The notes under the pieces were generated by a model. The model searched no databases and was not told the origin of the DNA. It saw only the letters and a list, made by a program, of their open reading frames with translations. Made by a program: the position numbers and the translations under genes. Positions 45,314-53,472 of a stretch of 64,000 nucleotides of DNA are shown here, in pieces (within the stretch, counting starts at the first letter, position 1; each line of letters opens with the position of its first letter). Source of the DNA: Hyphomicrobiales bacterium (GTDB lineage: Bacteria; Pseudomonadota; Alphaproteobacteria; Rhizobiales; Aestuariivirgaceae); contig JANYHN010000070.1 in NCBI GenBank assembly GCA_025359045.1, forward strand, positions 62,001 to 126,000. Reading direction: 5' to 3'.

Positions 45314-46143
45314 TGAAGAACAAAGTTACGTCAGGAACCTGGGTTGCTAAATTTATTTTATCGTTGTGGGCGGCGGCTTGCCTTTTGCCAATTATATTCT
45401 TCGCTTCAATTGCTTTGCGCCCGCGAAATGAAATCATTGCGCCTACGCCCATTTATTTTCCAACACTTACAACTGAAACATGGAGCAAGATATGGGATGA
45501 GTGGCCCATCGGCACTTATTTTGCTAATTCTGTGATGGCGGTTTTTGGCAGTGTTGTGATCTGCTTGTTGTTGGGCGTGCCTGCGGCTTATGCTCTGGCG
45601 CGCTATAGGTTCAAAGGCCGCGAAGATATTGGGTTTTATATTCTTTCAACAAAAATGATGGCGCCTGCTGCCGTGGCAATTCCGATGTTTGTGTTGTTCG
45701 GACGCTTGCATATTCTTGATACAGTTTGGGCACTTATGTTGATCTATGCTGCAGCAAATCTTTCCATCGTGGTGTGGATTATCCGTTCCTACATGGTCGA
45801 CATTCCTCACGAGATTGAAGACGCAGCCCGCACTGATGGTGCATCAGATTTGCGCATCATGTGGTCGATCATCATCCCGATGTGTCTGCCGGGCATCATT
45901 ACCGCCGCTGTGATTGCTGCAATTTTTGCAATGAACGAATATTTGTTCACGCTGATCATCGCTTCGAAGAATGCTTATCCATTGTCAGTGGCATTGGCGA
46001 ATTTTAGCGGCGGTAGTGATGGCATTATTTATAATGCGATTGCACTGGTCTCGTTCTTGGCGTTCTTTCCGGCGCTATTGCTCGTGATATCCATTCAAAA
46101 TCACTTGTCTCGCGGGCTGACGATGGGGGCGGTGAAGGGTTAG
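45313..46143 (+). CDS. carbohydrate ABC transporter permease (MalG type)
   Basis: The 276-residue permease has six helices and the EAA loop EIEDAARTDGASDLRIMW near residue 175. It is the second subunit of the sugar importer. Its 3' end overlaps the convergent PfkB kinase gene by four bases. The matching ATPase lies at 48616-49674 rather than in this run. Confidence 0.92.
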   Translation: MKNKVTSGTWVAKFILSLWAAACLLPIIFFASIALRPRNEIIAPTPIYFPTLTTETWSKIWDEWPIGTYFANSVMAVFGSVVICLLLGVPAAYALARYRFKGREDIGFYILSTKMMAPAAVAIPMFVLFGRLHILDTVWALMLIYAAANLSIVVWIIRSYMVDIPHEIEDAARTDGASDLRIMWSIIIPMCLPGIITAAVIAAIFAMNEYLFTLIIASKNAYPLSVALANFSGGSDGIIYNAIALVSFLAFFPALLLVISIQNHLSRGLTMGAVKG

Positions 46144-47087
46144 CGCTTCACTTTCGTTGTTTTCATAAAATTCAGCGTGTGTTCGAAACTTTCAACACCT
46201 GCCTGAGAACCAAGCCCCGTTGCATTCAGCGCTGATGTTGCTTGCGCAAAACGCACGTTGGTTTCGGGGTCAAAATCTTTCACCAAGCCAACAGCAAAGC
46301 CAGCATTAAATGCATCACCACAGCCGCACGTACACTTCACTCTAATATCATAGGCTGGTACTTTAAATGAAATGCCGTCGCGGTCGTGATAATATGCGCC
46401 GTCGCCACCAAGGGTCAGCACGCAGGCTTTTACACCCATATCCAAAAAGAATTTGGCTGTGTCGCCATAATCGCTGCGGCCACATAATGCCTGGGCTTCT
46501 TCAATTGATGGCATGAAATAATCAGTATACGGAAGAACCGAAGCAATGGCGGGCAGGTCTTTGGGCGAGCCAGCGAAGACATCGAGGGTTGTGATCGCAC
46601 CACCAGCTTTGGCTGCTTTCATCACAACAGTGTTCTGGCCACTATCCATGGCGCTCATCAAGCCGACGCCACCGATGTGAAACACTTTCGCATCAATCAC
46701 GCGTGGGATCATGGCATCATCAACGAAAAAATCTTTGGTTGCACCCAACATATGCAGGGCGGGGCGCGAACCATCAGCGCGTGTTGTAACGATTGATGAT
46801 GATGTGCGCCATTCAGGTTTATGCTGCACACCCCAAGTGTCAACTCCGAAGTGGGCCAAGCGTTGCAACACCCAATCGCCCATTAAATCTTCACCAACAC
46901 CGGCCACCGCTAGCGTTTTTAAACCCATTTTTGCGGCTGCAATGGCCGCTGTGCCACCCGCGCCAGAAACCGCCAATGTTAGATCATCAATAAAAACCGT
47001 GCCGCCACCGGGCGGAATTTCTGTGAATGGCCAGCCCAAGCAATCATAGGTGTAGAACCCCATGGATGTGTAATCATAGCGTGGCAT
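46140..47087 (-). CDS. PfkB-family carbohydrate kinase
   Basis: The 315-residue kinase has the PfkB signatures: the N-terminal GGGTVFIDDLTLAVSGAGGTAAIAAAKMG (binding-site Gly run near residue 42) and the C-terminal CGCGDAFNAGFAVGL, with the catalytic Asp. The usual DTTGAGDAF is changed to CTCGCGDAF, with Cys in two places. It should phosphorylate the sugar or polyol brought in by the ABC transporter. The DRL-like gene ends at the base just before its start, so the two are a unit. Substrate is not known. Confidence 0.88.
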   Translation of the reverse strand: MPRYDYTSMGFYTYDCLGWPFTEIPPGGGTVFIDDLTLAVSGAGGTAAIAAAKMGLKTLAVAGVGEDLMGDWVLQRLAHFGVDTWGVQHKPEWRTSSSIVTTRADGSRPALHMLGATKDFFVDDAMIPRVIDAKVFHIGGVGLMSAMDSGQNTVVMKAAKAGGAITTLDVFAGSPKDLPAIASVLPYTDYFMPSIEEAQALCGRSDYGDTAKFFLDMGVKACVLTLGGDGAYYHDRDGISFKVPAYDIRVKCTCGCGDAFNAGFAVGLVKDFDPETNVRFAQATSALNATGLGSQAGVESFEHTLNFMKTTKVKR

Positions 47088-48440
47088 TTAGGCGGCTGCG
47101 ACTTTCAACATATCATCCTGTCGCTTTCTCAGCGTGAAAATTTTAGCAGTCGTATCAACTGCGATATTTTCAGTGGTCAGCAATTCGCCTTTCTTAATTG
47201 CCTTGGTCACTTTGCCTTCTTCAATCAAACCGCACGGAACAGCTTTGGCAGCAACTGCTTCGGCAACACTCATAATCCACGCGCGATAGGTATATTCGCC
47301 AATCGCATCGAGCCTTTCGCCTGGCACAAGATCTTTTTTTGCCACTGCACAGACTTCGGATGTTGGCACATCGCGCGGCTGCATGTCTGGAATTCCGTAG
47401 AGCACGGCGCGCGCACATGACAGCGGCACTTCAAGCGATGTCAAATGATAGGGCCTGAAGAAACGGTAATATGGCCCGGCACCCAATTTCAAATCATGCA
47501 TGCGTTCACGCACGCGCGGGTGTGACATTTCCGCAATGACAAAAACGCCCGGGGCCACACCTTTGCCAATTGAGAAATCAACAACTCCTTTGCGCGAAAG
47601 AATGCCGCCATCAGCTATGGGGCAAAGAACATGTTCAAGTTCGGTCATTGAGCAATTGGGGCCATGCATACCCGCCTTGTCGGGGACCAATCCGGTGGCG
47701 TTGGATATCGCCGCCATTTCAACCATGGTCTTTGAACCATCAACAAATTCTACGAGCATGCGCACATTCATGTTGCGGCGTTTTGCTTCTTCAGCATATT
47801 CATCTGGTGTAGCATCAATCTTCAACGGATTGTTCTTGCCCTTGCCTGCAGCCACGATGGGATAGCCCATGCCGGTTACGAAATTCACAAGTTCCATGCA
47901 GCTTGATGGTTCATCGCCCGCGCCCAAAGTGTAAACCACACCAAGCCTGGACGCCTCGCGCTTTAAATAAGCCCCGATGCAAACATCACCTTCCACATTC
48001 ATCATCACCATGTGCTTGCCATGTTCCATGGAGGTCAAAGCAATTTCGGCACCAGCGGCAGGTCTGCCCGTAGCGTCAATCACCACGTCAATTTGGGGGT
48101 CAGTGCAGATCAGTTGTGAATCTTCTGTGATTGCTGTTTTGCCTGTGCTGATACAGCTTGAAAGAGCCGCAGCCGTATTGACCAGCTGATAGTCACCTTC
48201 GTCGCGTCCGGAGATCAAAACAGCGCGTTTTGCGTTTTCAATGCGGCGATCAGCAATTGCAGCAACGGTAATGCCAGTCATTTGCTCGCACTGGGTTACA
48301 ATGTCGGTGCCCATTTCGCCAGAACCAATCAGACCTACGCGAATCGGCTTGCCGGTTTCGGCAAAACGCCGCGCTAAATCAGCGGCAAGACCGTGGGCGG
48401 GGGCTTGGGAGTTAATAGGCAGGTAGGATTTCTTCGACAT
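47088..48440 (-). CDS. NAD(P)-dependent oxidoreductase with SAF domain (COG4091, DXR-like DRL family)
   Basis: The 450-residue protein has a Rossmann domain with VGLIGSGEMGTDIV (about residue 36), IDVVIDATG and LGAGDEPSSCMELV, a long middle part rich in conserved charged residues (AGKGKNNPLKIDATPDEY, KRRNMNVRMLVEFVDGSKTM) and a C-terminal SAF-like domain (LVPGERLDAIGEY, IKKGELLTTENI). The family includes the Brucella enzyme DRL, which replaces Dxr and turns DXP into methylerythritol 4-phosphate, but also proteins with other roles. The dxs gene five kilobases away supports the DRL role. This is family membership plus context, not proof. Confidence 0.72.
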   Translation of the reverse strand: MSKKSYLPINSQAPAHGLAADLARRFAETGKPIRVGLIGSGEMGTDIVTQCEQMTGITVAAIADRRIENAKRAVLISGRDEGDYQLVNTAAALSSCISTGKTAITEDSQLICTDPQIDVVIDATGRPAAGAEIALTSMEHGKHMVMMNVEGDVCIGAYLKREASRLGVVYTLGAGDEPSSCMELVNFVTGMGYPIVAAGKGKNNPLKIDATPDEYAEEAKRRNMNVRMLVEFVDGSKTMVEMAAISNATGLVPDKAGMHGPNCSMTELEHVLCPIADGGILSRKGVVDFSIGKGVAPGVFVIAEMSHPRVRERMHDLKLGAGPYYRFFRPYHLTSLEVPLSCARAVLYGIPDMQPRDVPTSEVCAVAKKDLVPGERLDAIGEYTYRAWIMSVAEAVAAKAVPCGLIEEGKVTKAIKKGELLTTENIAVDTTAKIFTLRKRQDDMLKVAAA

Positions 48441-48480
48441 TTGCGCTTCCTGTTCGGAAAAGTTAAAAGATACATTTGAT

Positions 48481-48516
48481 CTTCTGATATAACAATAGTA
48501 CTATAATTGACAGAAG
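48481..48516. promoter_or_regulatory. 36-base imperfect palindrome, candidate SorC operator
   Basis: CTTCTG at 48481-48486 mirrors CAGAAG at 48511-48516, and the core ATAGTACTAT at 48495-48504 is a perfect palindrome. It lies in the divergent promoter of the DRL-like and ATPase genes and contains ATAACAAT, also found in reverse before the binding-protein gene. Confidence 0.45.
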
Positions 48517-48615
48517 CCCAACTTGCAAGAAATTGCTTGCGGCTTTGAACCTAAAACCACCAACTTTACAAGAGTGGTTGTTGGGCTAATCTGGTGAGGA
48601 AGGACGAAAATCTAA

Positions 48616-49674
48616 ATGGCTTCAATCAGTCTGAAAAAAGTGTCTAAAGCTTGGGGTGCTGTGGTGGGTGTGGATGCCATTGATCTTGAGATTAGAGACA
48701 AAGAATTCATGGTATTTCTTGGGCCTTCAGGCTGCGGCAAAACCACAACAATGCGGATGATTGCGGGGCTCGAAATGCCAACGGGTGGCGAAATTGATAT
48801 CGCTGGACAGCGCATGACTGATGTGGACGCCCGCGACCGAGATGTGGCCATGGTATTTCAGAGCTATGCACTTTACCCAAATATGTCGATTTATGAGAAT
48901 ATTCGCTTTCCATTGCGCATGCGCGGCGTTCCCAAAGCTGACCAGGAAGGTTTGGTGCGAAAAGCGGCTGAGATGGTGGAGCTGGGTGATTTGTTAGAGC
49001 GCAAACCCAAAGCGCTTTCGGGCGGTCAACGCCAGCGCGCTGCCTTGGCCCGCGCTATTGTGCGCCAGCCGCAAGTGTTTTTGATGGATGAGCCGTTATC
49101 GAACTTGGATGCAAAATTGCGCTTGTCGATGCGCGCTCAACTCAAACACATCCAAAAGCGATTGGAGACAACAACTGTCTATGTGACTCATGATCAGATC
49201 GAAGCTATGACTTTGGCTGATCGTATTGCGATTATGAATAAGGGTAAAATCCAACAGCTTGGAACGCCTGATGAGATTTACAACAATCCGGCCAATATGT
49301 TTGTAGCTGGATTTATTGGTTCAACGCCGATGAATTTGATTAAGGGGTCGATTTCCAAGGGCGTTTTCACTGGGCCGGGTGTGAGCGTATCTGATTTGAA
49401 ATATGCTGATCATTCAAAGGTGGTTTTTGGGATCAGGCCAGAGGATGTGGCGATTGTTGCCAAATCAAAAGCACATCTGACTGCGCCGCTTTATTCATTG
49501 GAGCCTACAGGTGATCAAACATTGGTTGCCGTCAAAAATGGGGAACAGTTGATTGTGGCGCGTGCCGCAAGGGATTACCGTGCGGCTGTTGATATGCCTT
49601 TGTCACTACAGTTTGATTTGGTTCGCGCGTTTATTTTTGACGGTGAGACAGGTGCGCGGGTGGGATTACGTTAA
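48616..49674 (+). CDS. sugar ABC transporter ATP-binding protein (UgpC/MsmK type)
   Basis: The 352-residue ATPase has Walker A GPSGCGKTT, the Q-loop VFQSYALYPNMS, signature LSGGQRQR, Walker B FLMDEPLSNLDAKLR, the switch His in YVTHDQIEAMTLADR and a C-terminal TOBE-like domain (RPEDVAIV). It should power the importer at 42794-46143, although it is split from it by the kinase and oxidoreductase genes. GGAAGGA precedes the start. Its end overlaps the next convergent gene by four bases. Confidence 0.92.
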   Translation: MASISLKKVSKAWGAVVGVDAIDLEIRDKEFMVFLGPSGCGKTTTMRMIAGLEMPTGGEIDIAGQRMTDVDARDRDVAMVFQSYALYPNMSIYENIRFPLRMRGVPKADQEGLVRKAAEMVELGDLLERKPKALSGGQRQRAALARAIVRQPQVFLMDEPLSNLDAKLRLSMRAQLKHIQKRLETTTVYVTHDQIEAMTLADRIAIMNKGKIQQLGTPDEIYNNPANMFVAGFIGSTPMNLIKGSISKGVFTGPGVSVSDLKYADHSKVVFGIRPEDVAIVAKSKAHLTAPLYSLEPTGDQTLVAVKNGEQLIVARAARDYRAAVDMPLSLQFDLVRAFIFDGETGARVGLR

Positions 49675-50288
49675 CTTTTTAAAAGCTCGCGTTTTTGCTT
49701 TAAAGCCTTCCTCATCCACGGCACATCGGGTGCATCCCAGTTTGGCTCTTGACCACAAACGAGGTCAAAGAAAGCGATTGCTGAAGCTGGACTTTCCATC
49801 GTGTTTTCTTTGAAGGTGTCCCAGAATGCCGGATCGTCCGAAGGGCCGCTGGTTTCCGGTTCGGTCTCGCCCATTTCGCGCAAGATTGCTCCGGCGACGG
49901 ATAAGCAAAAACTTGTATAGGCATAACCTTCAGGCCAGCGGGTTAGCAATTGATCTGTTGAAGCGATCGCAACAGCGCTCTCACTTGGCTTGCGTTGCTG
50001 GGTTTTCAATGGGGATGCCGCAACCAATTCTTTCAACATGAGCCCGGCAGCAAAAATAACGAAGTCGTGGCGATTGGTATCAGCCAGATATTTCGTTTGA
50101 TCAAAGCGCTGACGCCAATTTGAAAAGGCGGTGGCCAATGCGGCGTGATCCACCACAGTTGAAAGCGACGAATTTTTGAACAGCAAATCCAGATTGGTTT
50201 CGAACATCTGCAACACCGTGCGAAAGCGTCTGGCCGCGTGGGCCAAATCATCGATTTTCGAAACATCGGATGTTAACGGTGTTTTCAT
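49671..50288 (-). CDS. protein of unknown function
   Basis: The 205-residue protein is mostly helical by composition (HAARRFRTVLQMFETNLDLLF, SNWRQRFDQTKYL) with a HDFVIFAAGLMLKELV segment near the middle. No signal peptide, membrane helix or known motif is seen. It is transcribed away from the gene at 50341, another protein of unknown function, with their start regions almost touching. The two may form a conserved pair, which only comparison can show. Confidence 0.6.
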   Translation of the reverse strand: MKTPLTSDVSKIDDLAHAARRFRTVLQMFETNLDLLFKNSSLSTVVDHAALATAFSNWRQRFDQTKYLADTNRHDFVIFAAGLMLKELVAASPLKTQQRKPSESAVAIASTDQLLTRWPEGYAYTSFCLSVAGAILREMGETEPETSGPSDDPAFWDTFKENTMESPASAIAFFDLVCGQEPNWDAPDVPWMRKALKQKRELLKS

Positions 50289-50340
50289 GCGACCATATCA
50301 TCGCTTGACGAAGCGGCTGTGGCAAGGCTCAATTGGCCGC

Positions 50341-51117
50341 ATGAGCATTGCATTTAAAACTGCTGAACGGCTGTCCGATCATGCTTGGTGTATGGCGGCG
50401 GGGTTTCGCGATAGTTTACGCACCGCACAATTTTATGTGCGTGATATGCGCAATGCTGATGGGCAGGGCACGTCGTTTCCGAGGCAGTCGACTTTTCTGT
50501 CGCGCATGGTTGCCGGACTGGCCCGTGTGGTTGATGATGTGATGACGAAAGGTGGCAATCTTTCGATCAGATTGTTGCTGCCCAATTGGCGCAAATTACC
50601 TTCGCCTTTTACCGCTGGTTTTATGGATGAAGTGCAGACCGCCATCAGCCATAATAAGTTGGTCGAGAATCCGATTTTCAACGCCTACTTTTTTCGGAGT
50701 TGCCAAAACATCCTTTCACGCTGGGCTGAGCCGCCTTATCTGGTGCTCGAACACCGTATCGATGCCGCACGGCGCGATTTAGCTTTGGCAAAAGCGCCAG
50801 CCGATAAGCTTGAGTTTCTAAGTCAGACTCTTTTGGCATTGGTTGAAGCAGCGCCGATTGCACGGCATGGACCGCTGCGTGACAATGGCAAGCTTCTTGG
50901 CGACGGCGATCCTAATGTTGCAGTGTGCGCCACGGCCTGCTTGGCGTTGCTATTGGCTGAAGAGGGCGGTGCAATCAGTGGAATTGGCGATGATGAATTT
51001 TTCGCCATTGTCGGCGCGTTGATGTTGCCGCGCTTAAATTCTATGCAACAAGCAGTGAGTGAACGGGATTCGAAGAAGTTAGCGAGAGAACTTTCAGCCA
51101 TCCGTGACCAATACTAG
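50341..51117 (+). CDS. protein of unknown function
   Basis: The protein is 258 residues from the ATG at 50341. An earlier in-frame ATG (50287) shares bases with the start codon of the divergent gene at 49671-50288, and neither has a clear ribosome site. It is helical and basic (AERLSDHAWCMAAGFRDSLRTA, LARVVDDVMTKG) without membrane segments. I recognise no family. The C-terminus has LLLAEEGGAISGIGDDEF and a charged end. Context: unknown partner gene on the left and the E1/E2 operon on the right. Confidence 0.6.
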   Translation: MSIAFKTAERLSDHAWCMAAGFRDSLRTAQFYVRDMRNADGQGTSFPRQSTFLSRMVAGLARVVDDVMTKGGNLSIRLLLPNWRKLPSPFTAGFMDEVQTAISHNKLVENPIFNAYFFRSCQNILSRWAEPPYLVLEHRIDAARRDLALAKAPADKLEFLSQTLLALVEAAPIARHGPLRDNGKLLGDGDPNVAVCATACLALLLAEEGGAISGIGDDEFFAIVGALMLPRLNSMQQAVSERDSKKLARELSAIRDQY

Positions 51118-51384
51118 ACGTATTGTCTTGGCGTAGCATTTAAATCGTTTTTAAGAGCCGCCGCAGGCTTTTGTAGGTCTGGCTGCTATGGGGGTAGCTT
51201 ACACCCATGAATCGCGCGTGCGGGGCATTTAAGCGGAATAGAATTGATTTCTATTTATAGGTTTATGTTCATTTTGTTTTAACTTGGGGTTGAGTAAGGG
51301 TAGGTTTTGTCTGCTCTTTACGCAAGTCTTATTGTGTTACATATTGACTTTTTAAACCGCAAAAGTATAAATAAGCGTCTCAGG

Positions 51385-51436
51385 GCGTGGCCTACTCCTC
51401 CCCGGTTTTCCCTAACCGTGGCCACGCTCGTTTTTA
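51385..51436 (+). promoter_or_regulatory. terminator-like hairpin in the leader of the E1/E2 operon
   Basis: GCGTGGCC (51385-51392) pairs perfectly with GGCCACGC (51420-51427). An inner hairpin CGGTT/AACCG lies in the loop, and a T-run follows at 51431-51435. It ends 25 bases before the first gene. The gap 51118-51460 (343 bases) holds no gene I can support; a small inverted repeat (ATGGG/CCCAT) lies near 51188-51208. Confidence 0.5.
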
Positions 51437-51460
51437 TCATTTTGAATCGAAACAGGCCTC

Positions 51461-52486
51461 ATGAATTCCTCACCCAAAAAAGCCACCATCGGTAAAAATC
51501 AACGCCCATTTTATGCCAACAATTCTGCCGCTGCGTTAAAGGAAGCGTTGCGGAAAATGCATTTGGTGAGGATGTTTGAGGAAATGGCTGAGGACTCCTA
51601 CATTCGTGGCCTCACCCATGGCACTATGCATTTATCAATCGGCCAAGAAGCTTCGGCGGTTGGCATCACGATGGGTCTGCGTAAAACTGATTACATCACC
51701 TCGACCCACCGTGGCCACGGCCACTGCATTGGCAAAGGGGCAGAAGCCAAATACATGTTCGCTGAATTTTTTGGTAAAGAAGAAGGCTATTGCAAGGGGC
51801 GCGGTGGCTCGATGCACATCGCTGATCCTGAAACTGGCAATCTTGGCGCAAATGGAATCGTGGGCGGTGGCTTGCCGTTGGCCACCGGGGCCGCACTTGC
51901 CATCAAACAACAAAAGCGTGACGATGTTGCGGTGTGTTTTTTTGGTGATGGCGCATCCAATGAAGGTGCATTTCATGAATCACTGAATCTCGCGGCGGTT
52001 TGGAAATTACCTGTGGTCTATGTTTGCGAAAACAACGGATATGGCATGTCAGTCTCGACTGATCGTTCAATGTCTGTGCCTAATGTGGCTGACCGAGCGC
52101 CAGCCTATAACATGCCGGGCGTAATTGTAGATGGCAACAACATAGCCGATGTCGCTGAAGCCATGGCGGTGGCCACCGAACGCGCACGCCGCGGCGAAGG
52201 CCCCACACTTATCGAGTGCAAAACCTATCGCACACGCGGCCACTCACGCAGCGACCGTAATAAATATCGCACGAAGGAGGAAATTGAAGAGTGGAAGGCG
52301 CGTGACCCAATTCCTCTTTTTGAAAAAGAACTCCTGGATATGGGCATTTTTGTGCAAGCCGATATTGACGCCGTGTTGGCCAATGCGAAAGCAGAAATTG
52401 AAGATGGTTTTAATTTTGCACGCGGCGGAACCGACCCAGTGCCTGAGGATGTGACACGTGATGTCTATGCAAGGGAGATTGCATAA
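51461..52486 (+). CDS. TPP-dependent dehydrogenase E1 component, alpha subunit (acetoin/pyruvate type)
   Basis: The 341-residue protein has the TPP motif [19 protein letters not shown] with ENNGYG, and [28 protein letters not shown] and [12 protein letters not shown] resemble acetoin dehydrogenase E1 alpha (AcoA) more than the PdhA of alphaproteobacteria, though both share them. With E1 beta it decarboxylates acetoin or a 2-oxoacid and passes the acyl group to the lipoyl E2. The stop overlaps the next start (TAATG). Confidence 0.85.
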   Translation: MNSSPKKATIGKNQRPFYANNSAAALKEALRKMHLVRMFEEMAEDSYIRGLTHGTMHLSIGQEASAVGITMGLRKTDYITSTHRGHGHCIGKGAEAKYMFAEFFGKEEGYCKGRGGSMHIADPETGNLGANGIVGGGLPLATGAALAIKQQKRDDVAVCFFGDGASNEGAFHESLNLAAVWKLPVVYVCENNGYGMSVSTDRSMSVPNVADRAPAYNMPGVIVDGNNIADVAEAMAVATERARRGEGPTLIECKTYRTRGHSRSDRNKYRTKEEIEEWKARDPIPLFEKELLDMGIFVQADIDAVLANAKAEIEDGFNFARGGTDPVPEDVTRDVYAREIA

Positions 52487-53472
52487 TGCGTGAACTGTCT
52501 TTTGCGCAGGCTTTGCACGAAGCTTTGGATATTGCCATGGAAGCTGACGAGCGGGTTTTCATCATGGGCGAAGATATTGGCGTTTATGGCGGTGCTTTTG
52601 GGGTGACTGGTGATCTGGTTCATAAATTTGGCGAAGACCGTGTTATGGATACGCCGATTGCCGAATTGGGCACCGCAGGTGCTGCCGTGGGTGCCGCCGT
52701 TGCAGGCTCGCGCCCTATTCTGGAATTTCAGTTTTCGGATTTTTCGGGTTTGGCCATGGAACAGATTGTCAACCAAGCCGCCAAGATGCGTTATATGCTG
52801 GGCGGAAAAGTAAACGTACCAGTGGTATTCCGCATGCCCTGCGGTTCAGGCACGGGCGCTGCTGCGCAACATTCGCAATCGCTGGAAGCATGGTTTGCCC
52901 ATGTGCCTGGCCTCAAGGTGATTGAGCCTTCAACACCCGCTGATGCCAAGGGCATGTTGTTGGCCGCCATAGAAGACCCGGATCCGGTTTTGATTTTTGA
53001 ACACAAACTTCTCTATAAAATTAAAGGGGATGTTCCTGAAGGTCATTATTTGACCCCGATCGGCAAGGCGCATGTTGCACGCGAGGGCCGCGATGTTACT
53101 GTGGTTGCTGCTGCCATCATGGTGCATAAGGCTTTAGAGGCCGCCGAGATTTTGAAGGCTGAAGGCATTGAGGTAGAAGTGGTTGACCTTCGCTCTATCC
53201 GTCCGATTGATACAGGCACAATCATTGCCAGTGTTAAAAAGACCACGCGGCTGGCCTGCATTTATGAAGGTGTTAAAACCCTTGGCATCGGTGCTGAGAT
53301 CAGCGCATTAGTCGCCGAAAGTGAGGCTTTTGATTATCTTGATGCGCCAATCCTGCGCTTGGGTGGTGCCGAAAGCCCAATCCCTTACAGCCCGATTTTG
53401 GAAAAGGCCGCTGTGCCACAAGTTGAAGGTATTGTTGAGGCATTGCGCAATTTGGTGAAGGGCCGCATTTAA
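52486..53472 (+). CDS. 2-oxoacid / acetoin dehydrogenase E1 component, beta subunit
   Basis: The 328-residue protein has [20 protein letters not shown] near residue 25, [28 protein letters not shown] near 125 and the C-terminal transketolase domain ([11 protein letters not shown]). It has no N-terminal lipoyl domain. The principal PdhB of alphaproteobacteria usually has one, which argues that this is a second, catabolic complex such as acetoin dehydrogenase. It pairs with the E1 alpha gene before it. Confidence 0.87.
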   Translation: MRELSFAQALHEALDIAMEADERVFIMGEDIGVYGGAFGVTGDLVHKFGEDRVMDTPIAELGTAGAAVGAAVAGSRPILEFQFSDFSGLAMEQIVNQAAKMRYMLGGKVNVPVVFRMPCGSGTGAAAQHSQSLEAWFAHVPGLKVIEPSTPADAKGMLLAAIEDPDPVLIFEHKLLYKIKGDVPEGHYLTPIGKAHVAREGRDVTVVAAAIMVHKALEAAEILKAEGIEVEVVDLRSIRPIDTGTIIASVKKTTRLACIYEGVKTLGIGAEISALVAESEAFDYLDAPILRLGGAESPIPYSPILEKAAVPQVEGIVEALRNLVKGRI

